Numbered from the stretch's first letter, positions 17,435 through 26,440 are shown. The stretch: DNA of 64,000 nt from Bacteroides luti (GCF_900128905.1 NZ_FQTV01000006.1:1-64000); one strand, 5' to 3'. Notes: generated by a model from the letters alone, not told the origin. Numbers and translations: made by a program.

Positions 17435-17576
17435 TTTTATTTGTCTGAAATATTTCTTTATATTTGTATATAAATGACTATTCTCTAATCTGTTATACTA
17501 TTAGTGGTTATCACGGTTCTTTCAAAATATAATAGATAAGTTAGTATTCATATACTAAATAGAAAAACTAAAGATT

Positions 17577-18884
17577 ATGGAGAAGATCTATCAAATATTC
17601 CCACAGGAACTTTTTACGTTTGTTCTGGTAACTCTTTTTTCCCTTCTTATTGGTCTTTCGCAACGCAAGTTGAGTTTGAAGAAGGAAGGAGAAGGAATAG
17701 ATAAAACCTTTTTCGGAACAGACCGTACGTTTACCTTTATCGGGATTCTTGGTTATCTGCTTTATATTCTTGATCCTGTAAATCTGTTCCTTTTTATGGG
17801 TGGCGGATTGGCTCTAATTATTCTTTTGGGGCTTAACTATTATGTAAAGATGTCTCAGCACAATATTTATGGAATTACCAGCATTATTACCGGTTTAATC
17901 ACCTACTGTCTTGCTCCGATTGTAGAAACCCAGCCTTCCTGGTTCTATATCATGGTTGTTGTTACCGTTCTACTTTTTACAGAAATGAAGAGTACTTTTA
18001 CGGAGATTGCACAGCACATGCAGAATGACGAAATGATTACCCTGGCAAAGTTCCTTGCTATCAGTGGTATTATTCTTCCAATGCTTCCCAATGAGAATCT
18101 TATTCCGGGGATAAACCTTACTCCCTACACAATATGGCTTGCTACTGTGGTTGTTTCCGGCATTTCTTATCTCTCTTATCTGCTGAAAAGATATGTGTTT
18201 CATCAATCCGGTACATTGGTTGCCGGCATTGTAGGAGGATTATATAGCAGCACTGCTACTATTTCAGTCTTGGCCCGCAAATGTAAGCATGCAAAGGAAA
18301 GAGAAATCCCCGAATATGTGGCCGCAATGCTGATGGCAGTGAGTATGATGTATCTTCGATTCCTTATACTGATACCGGTGTTCAGCGTAGAGATATTTCT
18401 TTCTGTTTATCCTTATTTGCTTATTATGTCATGTGTATCGATAATAATAGCTTGGGTTATTCATAAAAAAACCGATTTTACCGAGCTAACAAAAGATGCT
18501 GAAGACGATCGTGAAGAAAGCAATAACCCTTTAGAGTTTAAAGTTGCTTTGATTTTTGCATTGCTATTTGTTGTCTTTACAGTTGTTACCCATTACACAT
18601 TTAGCTATGCAGGAGCAGAGGGATTGAATATACTTTCGTTTGTATCGGGCTTAAGTGATGTTACGCCATTTGTATTAACCCTTCTCCAGGGTACCGGAAG
18701 CTTAGCTGTAAGTATGGCCGTGGCTTGTACATTGCAAGCTATTGTGAGCAACAATCTTATGAAAATGTGCTATGCTTTATTCTTCTCAGGCAGGAGAAAA
18801 GAGATGCTTCCTTATCTTACTATCGGCTTTACTCTTATAATAGTGCTTAATGTGGCGCTTCTAATCTTTTTCTACTTGCATTAA
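17577..18884 (+). CDS. MgtC/DUF4010 family membrane protein
   Basis: The 435-residue protein is highly hydrophobic with about 11-12 membrane segments. The N-terminal third resembles the MgtC/SapB domain (LIGLSQRKLS..., RTFTFIGILGYLL) and the rest the DUF4010 region (GGLYSSTATISVLARK, then SGLSDVTPFVLTLLQ). Such proteins are inner-membrane components of unknown transport function, sometimes tied to magnesium or acid stress. It converges on the minus-strand operon at 18991 across a shared terminator. Confidence 0.8.
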   Translation: MEKIYQIFPQELFTFVLVTLFSLLIGLSQRKLSLKKEGEGIDKTFFGTDRTFTFIGILGYLLYILDPVNLFLFMGGGLALIILLGLNYYVKMSQHNIYGITSIITGLITYCLAPIVETQPSWFYIMVVVTVLLFTEMKSTFTEIAQHMQNDEMITLAKFLAISGIILPMLPNENLIPGINLTPYTIWLATVVVSGISYLSYLLKRYVFHQSGTLVAGIVGGLYSSTATISVLARKCKHAKEREIPEYVAAMLMAVSMMYLRFLILIPVFSVEIFLSVYPYLLIMSCVSIIIAWVIHKKTDFTELTKDAEDDREESNNPLEFKVALIFALLFVVFTVVTHYTFSYAGAEGLNILSFVSGLSDVTPFVLTLLQGTGSLAVSMAVACTLQAIVSNNLMKMCYALFFSGRRKEMLPYLTIGFTLIIVLNVALLIFFYLH

Positions 18885-18910
18885 GCCGGGGATTACACTT
18901 CTTATTATAT

Positions 18911-18960
18911 AAAAACTCCCGCTACCTATACTGTATGTAATTGATAGCAGGAGTGCTTTT
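18911..18960. terminator. Bidirectional terminator between convergent genes
   Basis: ACTCCCGCTA (18915-18924) pairs with TAGCAGGAGT (18945-18954) except for one central mismatch. On the plus strand CTTTT follows, and on the minus strand TTTTTATAT follows, so it can end both the DUF4010 gene and the sigma-factor operon. Confidence 0.75.
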
Positions 18961-18990
18961 ATAAGAAAGATTATTGAATACAGATTGGAT

Positions 18991-19911
18991 TTACATATCA
19001 AAATGAAGAATTAATCCGATGGAAACGGGATGAATTTCAGGTCCTTTTCCTCCTTCAAAAAGAGTTTGTGGAGAGTATCTTGCATACATTCCGAAACATC
19101 CTACACCTGCTTGTACCAGGAAATCCATTGATATAGGGCGAATATTTAAGTCGCTTCCTAGCTTTTGCTTATGACTACCACTTTCATCGTTTAGTTTTAC
19201 TTTGGAAGAAGAGCATAACTTTACATTACCCACAACGCCTGCCGATAGATAGAGGGGACCTGTGTGTGGAATCTTTTTTTGATATTCAAGCAGCAAAGGA
19301 ATGGTGAAGTAGGAGGTATGCAGCTTGCTGTCGTCATATCTTCCTCCTGCAGGAGCAGTTCTCAGTTCTGTAACCCCGTTAACCTCAATAAGTGCCTTGT
19401 TTCCTTCAAAGTGATAACTGTTAAAACGGAACCCGGTTCCACTAACAATAGCTAATCCACACTTAGATATATTCCATGCACGTTCGTAAAAATTCAAAAT
19501 GAATTCCTTTGAACTACTTGATATCAGATCAACCCCATTTACATTGTTCAGGTTCATTTTGTTGTCGGCAAAACTGCAAAAGCCCATTCCAAAACCTGCC
19601 CAGTGAGGGTCTGTTATTCGATTTGAAGATGAATGTCCTGATCCTAGCTTCGGAATAGGGATGTTTATACTATTGGACATGCGTTTCTCTGTACTTTTTC
19701 CATCCCGGTATATGCCTTCAAATATTTGATCATTCTCTATGGTGTCGCCTTGAGCCTTTTGTTCGTATACCTTGATTTTAATTTTATCGTTGTTCTCTTT
19801 AATCACTATTTTTTTCCCGTTTACATAAATTGTAGTGTCGGAAGGAGCTATCTCCCCAGCCATTAAGAGTGTGGGAAATATTAAAAAAACAAGTAACATA
19901 ATTTTTTTCAT
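18991..19911 (-). CDS. Outer-membrane beta-barrel protein
   Basis: The 306-residue protein has a signal peptide (cut after LMA, about 18), a charged N-terminal stretch (YVNGKKIVIKENNDKIKIKVYEQ, residues about 29-51), and a C-terminal barrel of porin type with an insertion signal ending LILHFDM. It is the last gene of the sigma-factor operon and could be the envelope product sensed or controlled by that sigma factor. Exact role unknown. Confidence 0.65.
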   Translation of the reverse strand: MKKIMLLVFLIFPTLLMAGEIAPSDTTIYVNGKKIVIKENNDKIKIKVYEQKAQGDTIENDQIFEGIYRDGKSTEKRMSNSINIPIPKLGSGHSSSNRITDPHWAGFGMGFCSFADNKMNLNNVNGVDLISSSSKEFILNFYERAWNISKCGLAIVSGTGFRFNSYHFEGNKALIEVNGVTELRTAPAGGRYDDSKLHTSYFTIPLLLEYQKKIPHTGPLYLSAGVVGNVKLCSSSKVKLNDESGSHKQKLGSDLNIRPISMDFLVQAGVGCFGMYARYSPQTLFEGGKGPEIHPVSIGLILHFDM

Positions 19912-19934
19912 ACTGTTCTGTATTTGGTTGTGAG

Positions 19935-20390
19935 TTATAAATCTTTTTTCATAAATAGCAAAGTAATAAGATCGTCAGATTCCAGTTCTCCTTCTATATA
20001 AACCAATGTAGCCGCTCCTTTTTTACTGAGTTTAAAAAGTATAAACCGGTTAAGATCTTCTTTTCTTGAAGGAAGCTGATAATAACCCGATACAAGTTGG
20101 CCGCCTTCAATAATCTCTTTTATTTTCTTTGCGCCTTTTTTGTCCGTTTCAAGGCATTGACGTATTTCGGGTAAAGCCCTGTGAGAGTCTTTGATTGTGA
20201 TGCTCTTATACTTTTCCATGCTATAGGTTTCCAACATCTCTGTTGACAGCTCTACCATGGCAACTCCTTTTTGTTTTCCATATCTTTCGAAAATGGAAGC
20301 TATTCTTAACCCGCTTTGTGCCTCACAAACCACAGGGAAACACCCTGAGAGTATAAGCATAAGCAGTAAAAACCGAATTCTTTTCTTCAT
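19935..20390 (-). CDS. Small secreted protein, DUF6108/DUF4252-like
   Basis: The 151-residue protein has a signal peptide (LLLMLILSGCFPVVCEA; a Cys at 17 makes lipoprotein processing possible, and cleavage after CEA is the alternative). The mature domain (SGLRIASIFERYGKQKGVAMVELS, then ALPEIRQCLETDKKGAKKIKE) resembles Bacteroidales domains found next to ECF sigma operons. It is the third gene of the operon, 20 bases after the preceding gene. Molecular function unknown. Confidence 0.6.
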   Translation of the reverse strand: MKKRIRFLLLMLILSGCFPVVCEAQSGLRIASIFERYGKQKGVAMVELSTEMLETYSMEKYKSITIKDSHRALPEIRQCLETDKKGAKKIKEIIEGGQLVSGYYQLPSRKEDLNRFILFKLSKKGAATLVYIEGELESDDLITLLFMKKDL

Positions 20391-20410
20391 TATTCTCTGT
20401 TTTTAATCTG

Positions 20411-20842
20411 TTAATCTTTAAATAATTCAGTAAAAACCTCATCTTTGGAAGTGGCCACTTCCTGAAGTGAAGCATTTGCATAAGCCTTAATTGTTGCTTC
20501 GTCGGTATAACATTTACCATTAATTACTACATAATTCCTTTTGCAAGAATCATCAGATTGTTGAAAGAATGTAGATATTCCTATTGCCATAACAATGCAG
20601 GCCGCTATTCCGCTAAATGTATAGACCAACGTTTTTCTTCGTGGAATAGCCATCTTATTAGCCTTTACAGTCTTTTTGGCCTGTTCTGTGCTTATTTCAT
20701 TATCGAAGTAAGCAAACATTGGCTTATAGCAAAGCAAGTGCTCTGGAACGTTTTCATTTGAAAAGTAGTCCCTTATCCATTGCTCTTCTTCGCAGGAAGT
20801 CTCTCCTTCAAAGTACTTATTAAGCAAAGCGTCTATTTTCAT
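20411..20842 (-). CDS. Single-TM protein, putative anti-sigma factor
   Basis: The 143-residue protein has a cytoplasmic acidic N-terminus (LLNKYFEGETSCEEEQWIRDYF, with a short-helix layout found in many Bacteroidetes anti-sigma regions), one membrane segment (about 72-92) and a periplasmic tail. Its start lies inside the sigma gene (23-base overlap), so the two are translationally linked. Position and topology point to an anti-sigma factor; no classical zinc HxxxCxxC motif is seen. Confidence 0.6.
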   Translation of the reverse strand: MKIDALLNKYFEGETSCEEEQWIRDYFSNENVPEHLLCYKPMFAYFDNEISTEQAKKTVKANKMAIPRRKTLVYTFSGIAACIVMAIGISTFFQQSDDSCKRNYVVINGKCYTDEATIKAYANASLQEVATSKDEVFTELFKD

Positions 20843-21356
20843 TCTGATTCTCCTTTCTCTCGTTTGTTAATTGCAGGAATACCTCCCTGACTCTTTTTCT
20901 AGCTCTCGACAAGTTCATTCTTACTGCCTGAATATCACAACCGGTTATTTCAGCAATTTCTTCCGATTCATACCCTTCTATATCTTTCATCCGGATGATT
21001 GTTTGCTGTAAGGGTGGGAGAGTCTCCATTATCTTCCCTATTAACTGCACCTGGTCATTTGCCACAAGTGTTTGTTCGGGATTATCCCATCCAGAGAGAA
21101 CTTTGATCTCATCGAGTCCCACAGATGCATGAACCGGCGATTTCCATCTGTCAATACAGAGATTTTTTACAATCTCTGTGGCTAGTGCATCAATGCTGCG
21201 ATATTCGTCCAGCTTTTCACGCATGCGCCAAAGCTTAAGAAAAGCCTCCTGAACAATATCTTCAGCATCGGAGGTTTCTTCAGTCATCTTTCGTGAATAA
21301 TTAAACAGCTTTTCACGAAGTGGCAAAACGTTTATTTTGAATTGTTCGAGATTCAT
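20820..21356 (-). CDS. ECF-type RNA polymerase sigma factor
   Basis: The 178-residue protein has sigma region 2 (about 8-75, TSDAEDIVQEAFLKLWRMREK) and region 4 (about 105-165, LPPLQQTIIRMKDIEGYESEEI, then helix-turn-helix AVRMNLSRARKRV) and lacks regions 1 and 3, so it is an extracytoplasmic-function sigma factor. It leads a four-gene operon with a putative anti-sigma factor, a small secreted protein and a barrel. Hairpin 21375-21405 lies just ahead of its start. Confidence 0.9.
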   Translation of the reverse strand: MNLEQFKINVLPLREKLFNYSRKMTEETSDAEDIVQEAFLKLWRMREKLDEYRSIDALATEIVKNLCIDRWKSPVHASVGLDEIKVLSGWDNPEQTLVANDQVQLIGKIMETLPPLQQTIIRMKDIEGYESEEIAEITGCDIQAVRMNLSRARKRVREVFLQLTNERKENQNENRRFA

Positions 21357-21374
21357 CTATGTATAATAGACGAA

Positions 21375-21405
21375 AAAGGGATGAAAACATAACATTCATC
21401 CCTTT
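21375..21405 (-). terminator. Hairpin with T tract just upstream of the sigma gene
   Basis: AAAGGGATGA (21375-21384) and TCATCCCTTT (21396-21405) pair perfectly. On the minus strand the hairpin is followed by TTTTTCG and the sigma start is 19 bases further on. It may be a terminator of upstream transcription or an attenuator in the sigma leader. Confidence 0.6.
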
Positions 21406-21518
21406 GTTTTTACAAAAAAAATATTTTGTGGAAGATTAATCTGTTTTTGATAAGTTCTGAGTTTATGCCTTATTCTTAGATTTACAGAGATTTAGATAGA
21501 TTAAGTATATTAATATGT

Positions 21519-21553
21519 CCTCTTTACCGCATTCATAAAGTACGGTAAAGAGG
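21519..21553 (-). terminator. Hairpin after the OmpA-family gene
   Basis: CCTCTTTACCG (21519-21529) pairs perfectly with CGGTAAAGAGG (21543-21553), 18 bases past the stop of the OmpA gene on the minus strand. The following sequence is only moderately T-rich, so it may act as a transcript-end stabiliser as much as a terminator. Confidence 0.6.
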
Positions 21554-21570
21554 CCTATTTTTATTTTGAA

Positions 21571-22806
21571 TTATAGCTTAATAAATTCAACCCTGCGGTT
21601 TTTAGCTTTATTCTCAGGGCTGCTATTGTCTGCAATAGGTGCACTTTCTCCTTTTCCATCCGTTTCAATTCTGGAGCCGTCAATCTTGAATTCACTAATC
21701 AGGTATTGCTTAACATTTGCAGCTCTTCTTTTTGATAAATCCAGATTAAGTGCATCATCGCCATCACTGTCTGTATGGCCAATAACCTTAATCCGAACTG
21801 CGGGATTCTCATTCAGTACGTTTGCAATTTCGCGTACCGATCCGTAAGATTCGGGCTTTACTATATCTTTTCCTGAATCGAAATAAATGCCATAAGAGAT
21901 AACTTTTCCTTCGGTCAGCAGTTTGCTCCTGGTATCGGGAGAGGCGGTTGTAACTTTAAGATTCGTTATATACGGGTGGCTGTTACGATCCCATCCGTTG
22001 AACACTATCTTGTTAAACTTTGTAGTACTGTGAATGTTGGTTGGAATATCAAGAACCTTTGCCCCCAGATGATAAATACGCACTCTTCTTTTCTGTACCC
22101 AGATAATTATATGGTTTACCTTTTCGGTAATCACCGGGTTGGTATTTGATGAACCACTAAGATTCTCACCTCCTGGCTTGTATCCGGTAGTTTCCCAGCC
22201 ATCTTCCGGAATTACTATTTTTAAGCCATGAATTCCTGGCCATGCGTCATCATTTATCTCCTGTGGCCTTTTCGGATCGTCCTCATAAATATTAAGAATT
22301 GTTCCGCGGGAGTAATCTTTATCCGGAACAAAATCGAACTCAAATATAAAGTTTTCGGGGAAATCAATCTTCTTTGTATAACAGTAAACAGCATCTTTTC
22401 CATTCATGTGCAACCAGTTTCCCGATGCTATATTTAACTTCTTGACTTCTCCAGTGCTGTTACCTGTCCATTGTGCAGGAAAGTCGCCTATGGCATCTTG
22501 TGAAAAGTCTTCGAAAAAGATAATTTTATCTCCCGGTATAAAGTCGTACTGAGAATAGCTCTCCAGTTTGCCTTTTTCCGTAGACTCCACAGAGCTCTTT
22601 TCTACTTTGCTATTATCATTTGTACCTTTCTTTTTTGTTGTTGTTTTATCCAACTCTTTATCAATAGCCTGATCGGTTTTCTTCTCAACCTTATTCTCTA
22701 CTTTATCCTTAACTTTCTCACCTATTTTCTTTAGCCAGCCTTGTGCATTTGTATTGGCGAATACAAATAGAAAAAGTACTAAAAACAGAATTCTATTATT
22801 TTTCAT
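21571..22806 (-). CDS. OmpA-family outer-membrane protein
   Basis: The 411-residue protein has a signal peptide (cut after TNA, about 21), a Lys-rich coiled region (residues about 27-75: KKIGEKVKDKVENKVEKK...), a central lectin-like beta domain (about 90-290) and a C-terminal OmpA domain (about 300-411) with the peptidoglycan-binding run VIGHTDSDGDDALNLDLSKRR and RVEFIKL at the end. OmpA domains bind diaminopimelate in peptidoglycan, so it should tether the outer membrane to the wall. It heads a three-gene minus-strand block with the two genes upstream of it. Confidence 0.85.
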   Translation of the reverse strand: MKNNRILFLVLFLFVFANTNAQGWLKKIGEKVKDKVENKVEKKTDQAIDKELDKTTTKKKGTNDNSKVEKSSVESTEKGKLESYSQYDFIPGDKIIFFEDFSQDAIGDFPAQWTGNSTGEVKKLNIASGNWLHMNGKDAVYCYTKKIDFPENFIFEFDFVPDKDYSRGTILNIYEDDPKRPQEINDDAWPGIHGLKIVIPEDGWETTGYKPGGENLSGSSNTNPVITEKVNHIIIWVQKRRVRIYHLGAKVLDIPTNIHSTTKFNKIVFNGWDRNSHPYITNLKVTTASPDTRSKLLTEGKVISYGIYFDSGKDIVKPESYGSVREIANVLNENPAVRIKVIGHTDSDGDDALNLDLSKRRAANVKQYLISEFKIDGSRIETDGKGESAPIADNSSPENKAKNRRVEFIKL

Positions 22807-22838
22807 AGCTTTAGATTTTAATATTGAATATTGTTTGT

Positions 22839-23402
22839 TTAAAAGTAAAAGGCACCAAGCACAATGGATAATAGCAATGAGATAACTACCAGGAAGATAA
22901 TTGAGGTCAGGAAGTAGGAGGTTACTTTTTCTTCGGGTGTTTTCATCATTGGAGTTAGTCCGATGTATAGAATATAAAGACCGTATAAACCGAAAATCCC
23001 AGCGATTGTTGACATCGATGGAAAAAGATAAAAAACTCCTGCAACAAACATGGGTGTATATGAATAGACAACTAGCTGAAAAGCTTTATCGAAATTCTCT
23101 AAAGAGCTGAATCTTGGTGCTAGTTTGTTTATTATAAATGCTGTAAGATAAACTCCGGCAATCATGCTAACATAAGACGTTGCCGCATGGCGGAAACCTA
23201 AATCAATTGATCCGAAATGCGCTCCAAGCACATTATAACCAACCAGGCCGTAGCCTATAAATCCACAAACGGCGGGGATAAGAGCCAACAAAAGTAAATA
23301 AGAAGTTAATAGCTTACTTGCTGAAATTTCTTCAGTTTCTATAACCAACCATTCTGTTTTAGGAGACAGAATAATGTTCTTTGCTCGTTCAATTGTATTC
23401 AT
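22839..23402 (-). CDS. Yip1-family membrane protein
   Basis: The 187-residue protein opens with the Yip1 pattern IERAKNIILSPKTEWLVIETE, followed by five membrane segments (LLTSYLLLLALIPAVCGF, SYVSMIAGVYLTAFIIN, LVVYSYTPMFVAGVFYL, FGLYGLYILYIGL, FLTSIIFLVVISLLLS). Bacterial Yip1 proteins are inner-membrane proteins without a settled function. Its gene lies 32 bases from the OmpA gene and 48 from the DUF4251 gene, consistent with cotranscription. Confidence 0.8.
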   Translation of the reverse strand: MNTIERAKNIILSPKTEWLVIETEEISASKLLTSYLLLLALIPAVCGFIGYGLVGYNVLGAHFGSIDLGFRHAATSYVSMIAGVYLTAFIINKLAPRFSSLENFDKAFQLVVYSYTPMFVAGVFYLFPSMSTIAGIFGLYGLYILYIGLTPMMKTPEEKVTSYFLTSIIFLVVISLLLSIVLGAFYF

Positions 23403-23450
23403 AATACTTTTGATTTTTGTTAGTAGAAAAGAGATAGTATGCTGAGTTAA

Positions 23451-23969
23451 TTATTTGTTCTTAGCATTCTTTTTAGGCGCATCATAAATAAATTCTCCAT
23501 AAAAAGAGATGGACTGCTTATTGTTAGGAGTTACACGTACATCTGCCGATCCTGATGAGAAAATCTTTATCCAGTAAATATAGCTGTCTTCATCATTTCG
23601 GGTTCTGAAACTTATATTTGCAGTACCTTTTTTATCAAAAAGGACTTTGTAGTCTGTTATTTTTTCATCGAAAATTAATCCTTTAGCTCGACCTCCGTAA
23701 GGTGCGGAGTAGGCAATACCAAAATATGGCAGGTAGGAGAATACGGAATCATTCCTTATTTCTACGGAATAGTTTGATGTAAGATGTCTGCTTGGGCCTC
23801 TCATAGGTAAGGCAGTATTGACTTCTACATTTATCTTCTGAGCTTCTATAAGCTCTCTGATCGTTTTACTGATCTCTTCTTGTTTCTGCTTTTTGCTTTG
23901 TGCATTCATCGGTAAAGACAAAGCAATAAAGGCAGCAAACAGGCCAATAATTATTTTTTTTGCTTTCAT
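23451..23969 (-). CDS. DUF4251 secreted protein
   Basis: The 172-residue protein has a signal peptide (cut after MNA, about 23) and a single DUF4251 domain. Hallmarks are the N-terminal helix QEEISKTIRELIEAQK, the NTALPMRGPSRHLTSNYSVEI stretch, and YLPYFGIAYSAPYGG with the final SISFYG strand. Bacteroidetes proteins of this family are periplasmic or lipid-anchored with unknown function. Upstream lies the ACCCGGGT palindrome array. Confidence 0.8.
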   Translation of the reverse strand: MKAKKIIIGLFAAFIALSLPMNAQSKKQKQEEISKTIRELIEAQKINVEVNTALPMRGPSRHLTSNYSVEIRNDSVFSYLPYFGIAYSAPYGGRAKGLIFDEKITDYKVLFDKKGTANISFRTRNDEDSYIYWIKIFSSGSADVRVTPNNKQSISFYGEFIYDAPKKNAKNK

Positions 23970-24065
23970 CTCTGTAAAGTATTGATGTTACAGATAATAA
24001 ACGCTTAGAGACGATAAAATGTTGTGAGGTAATGTTTTGAAATCTTTCGGGAGAGAATATTGTTT

Positions 24066-24123
24066 AGACCCGGGTCTCAGTATGCTTTACACCCGGGTCT
24101 AAAGTGTGCTGAGACCCGGGTCT
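24066..24123. repeat. Three ACCCGGGT palindromes phased at 23 bp
   Basis: AGACCCGGGTCT occurs at 24066-24077 and 24112-24123, with ACACCCGGGTCT at 24089-24100, so the starts are exactly 23 bp apart. The flanks are also partly conserved (TTTA before, TAAA or TCAG after). The array lies between the acyltransferase stop (24178, minus strand) and the DUF4251 start (23969, minus strand), 97-154 bases ahead of the latter. Confidence 0.75.
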
Positions 24124-24177
24124 AAAACTGTCTTTGATGTATATCAAACTGAATTTTCTTCAGTATAAGTTATATAT

Positions 24178-25065
24178 TTACTTCTTGTCTTTTTGAGAAG
24201 TTCCTGGTAAGTCCAGAATTGTTCTTGGCGTAAACGAAGCAGGCATTGGCATTTTATAGATTGATTCTCTCAAAAATGTTCGCAAAGATTGGTAATCAGT
24301 ATATTTTGCCTGTTCTTCAACTGTTATTATTTCACCGATTCCAATTCGTGGATTCTGCTTGCTTTTATTAAATACCTCATAGGGCATCCTTATCAGACGA
24401 ACTCTCCAGTCAATTAATCCCAGTGAGTAGAAGAATGGTGAATTTTGATCAAAGAAGCGGATCGGAACAATTGGCACATTAGCCTTTTGAATGAGTCTGA
24501 CAACGCTTTCCTGCCATTCACGGTCTCTTACACATCTGTCGCGCAAGCTGAGGTCTGAAACAGCTCCTGAAGGGAAAAAACCAACAGGATGATTATCGTG
24601 AAGACGCGTTAGTGTTTCGCGGATGCCGTTGATGCTTGTTGTAGATACTCCGTTATCTTTATTTCCTTTGGGCTTAACCGAAATAAAGTTCTCTTCCATA
24701 GGTTCAATTAGAGAGAGAAACTCATTAACCATCACTTTATAGTCCGGACGTATTCCAGCCATCAGATCTATCAGCATAATTCCATCTATTCCTCCATAAG
24801 GGTGATTGGATATAGTGATAAACCCACCTTGAGGCAGTTCTTTTAAACGTTCAACATTTCCAATGCGATAGTTAACGTTTAAGTTATTTAATAAACTCGC
24901 TGCAAATTCAGCGCCTTTATAATCGCATGATTGCTCGTATAGCCTATTAACCTTATCTATAGCAAAAAGCCGAATGACAAATTTAGCCAAACGATTCCCC
25001 AATTTGCCTTTAAAAATCGGAGAGGCTTTTTCAAGGTTTTCTGCTTCAATTAATGTCTTTCTCAA
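24178..25065 (-). CDS. Lysophospholipid-type acyltransferase (PlsC-like)
   Basis: The 295-residue protein belongs to the LPLAT superfamily, which moves acyl groups to lysophosphatidate or related lipids at the inner membrane. The catalytic block is SNHPYGGIDGIML (about residues 86-98), with His and Asp separated by five residues rather than the four of classic NHxxxxD. The second block is FFPSGAVSDL (about 168-177) and a PIVPIRF motif follows. The one-residue longer spacing is typical of the ornithine-lipid/hemolysin-like subgroup in Bacteroidetes. It is third in a phospholipid-type operon. Confidence 0.75.
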   Translation of the reverse strand: MRKTLIEAENLEKASPIFKGKLGNRLAKFVIRLFAIDKVNRLYEQSCDYKGAEFAASLLNNLNVNYRIGNVERLKELPQGGFITISNHPYGGIDGIMLIDLMAGIRPDYKVMVNEFLSLIEPMEENFISVKPKGNKDNGVSTTSINGIRETLTRLHDNHPVGFFPSGAVSDLSLRDRCVRDREWQESVVRLIQKANVPIVPIRFFDQNSPFFYSLGLIDWRVRLIRMPYEVFNKSKQNPRIGIGEIITVEEQAKYTDYQSLRTFLRESIYKMPMPASFTPRTILDLPGTSQKDKK

Positions 25066-25089
25066 AATACAAAAAATTAATAGTTACCA

Positions 25090-25533
25090 TCAACGCCCTG
25101 AAACGTAGGTCTTTTCTGTTTTAAGACTAGTACGCTCTTTTTTAAAAACCCATTTTCGTTGAAGTGTATAATTTATAGCTAAGGAAACAATTAGATCGGT
25201 AATAATACGACTAAACTCATAATCAATATGATGAACAGTCGTGAAATAGTATGTTCCGGCAGATTTTAATGCAATACTGTTCAATGCAACAAGAGTAAAT
25301 CTGATTAGCTGACTTCTGTATGAGTATTTATAAGAATCTGCCTTAGATTGGAAAGCCCACGATTTATTTATAGAAAAATTGATAAACGCTCCGATGGTTC
25401 CGCCGATAACAATTGAGATTGTATAATGTATACCTAGCAGTTCTGTGCATAGAATCATTGTTATGTAATCAACAATTCCACCTATGCCGCATGATATCTG
25501 GGCTTTTGTGAAAACGAATAATTTCTCAATCAT
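25090..25533 (-). CDS. GtrA-family membrane protein
   Basis: The 147-residue protein has four membrane segments with the GtrA pattern (FTKAQISCGIGGIVDYITMIL, GGTIGAFINFSINKSWAFQ, then LKSAGTYYF and ISLAINYTLQRKWVF). GtrA proteins help flip or use lipid-linked sugars during envelope glycosylation. The gene starts by overlapping the stop of the CDP-alcohol transferase (4 bases) and precedes the acyltransferase by 24 bases, so all three are cotranscribed. Confidence 0.85.
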   Translation of the reverse strand: MIEKLFVFTKAQISCGIGGIVDYITMILCTELLGIHYTISIVIGGTIGAFINFSINKSWAFQSKADSYKYSYRSQLIRFTLVALNSIALKSAGTYYFTTVHHIDYEFSRIITDLIVSLAINYTLQRKWVFKKERTSLKTEKTYVSGR

Positions 25534-26237
25534 TTGTTTTCATTCATTTTGGTTGTTCTTTCAGTGATATCCCGGCTGTCTGCCAATCGTAAAAGGTTTC
25601 TTGTATCATTAATGTTTGCAATAAATAGCATAATACATATTACACCTCCCGAGTATATGATAGAGCCTTCGAAAAAGACTTCGAGTACAAGGATTAGTGA
25701 TATAAAGATTCTAACCTCTGTAGGGCCAAACAGTCCGCTGTCTATGCTGTATTTATCAGTAATTTTATATCTCAACAAGGTGGTAATCATTTCCCAGCCG
25801 TACATAACAATGAAACCATATCCGATTAAGTACCAGGGACTTCCAACGTAAACCATATATCCAATACCTATTAAGATATCAGTGATCCAGTCTACTGTAA
25901 TATCTAGAGAGAATCCGTACCATTTTCTTGGAGTGTTACGGTAATATGCCACTCTACCATCAAGAGAATCGCCAAACCAGTTTATTGCGAAGCCTAATAC
26001 ACCAAGTAAAAGGAAGTATATATTAATGTGAGCTGCCAGTATAAAGCTAGACGCTGTTATTACGCTACCCATGAAGCCGATAGCGGTCAACATATCTGAG
26101 CTTATATATTCAGGAATACGTTGAACGAAAAAAGCCAGAGCTTTTTGTTCCTGAACTTTCAGCAGGTTAGTTCTATGTCTACCTTTTGAAATGGTGGATA
26201 ATGTTTCTACTTTCTCTCGAGATAGGTTATTTTTCAT
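25530..26237 (-). CDS. CDP-alcohol phosphatidyltransferase family protein
   Basis: The 235-residue membrane protein has the CDP-OH-P core at about residues 91-115: DSLDGRVA, then GFSLDITVD. The Asp residues and spacing fit D(x2)DG(x2)A...G(x3)D(x3)D, but the Arg that usually follows the Ala is Tyr. Enzymes of this class make phospholipids from CDP-diacylglycerol or a related donor. It leads an operon with GtrA and an acyltransferase. The head-group cannot be deduced. Confidence 0.75.
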   Translation of the reverse strand: MKNNLSREKVETLSTISKGRHRTNLLKVQEQKALAFFVQRIPEYISSDMLTAIGFMGSVITASSFILAAHINIYFLLLGVLGFAINWFGDSLDGRVAYYRNTPRKWYGFSLDITVDWITDILIGIGYMVYVGSPWYLIGYGFIVMYGWEMITTLLRYKITDKYSIDSGLFGPTEVRIFISLILVLEVFFEGSIIYSGGVICIMLFIANINDTRNLLRLADSRDITERTTKMNENK

Positions 26238-26440
26238 TTGGTTGTTTTTAATATTATAAATTTACTACGAACGTTTTATATTTATATTAAATATTTCGTT
26301 AAAAGCTAATAAAGTACAAAAATACGAATATTTTCCATTGAAAAGAATTAAATTTTGTAATTTACGAAATATAAAAGATTGTTAATATCTTATTTACATC
26401 AAAATTGTTCATTCAAATCGTCAAAACAAATCAGGATTTT

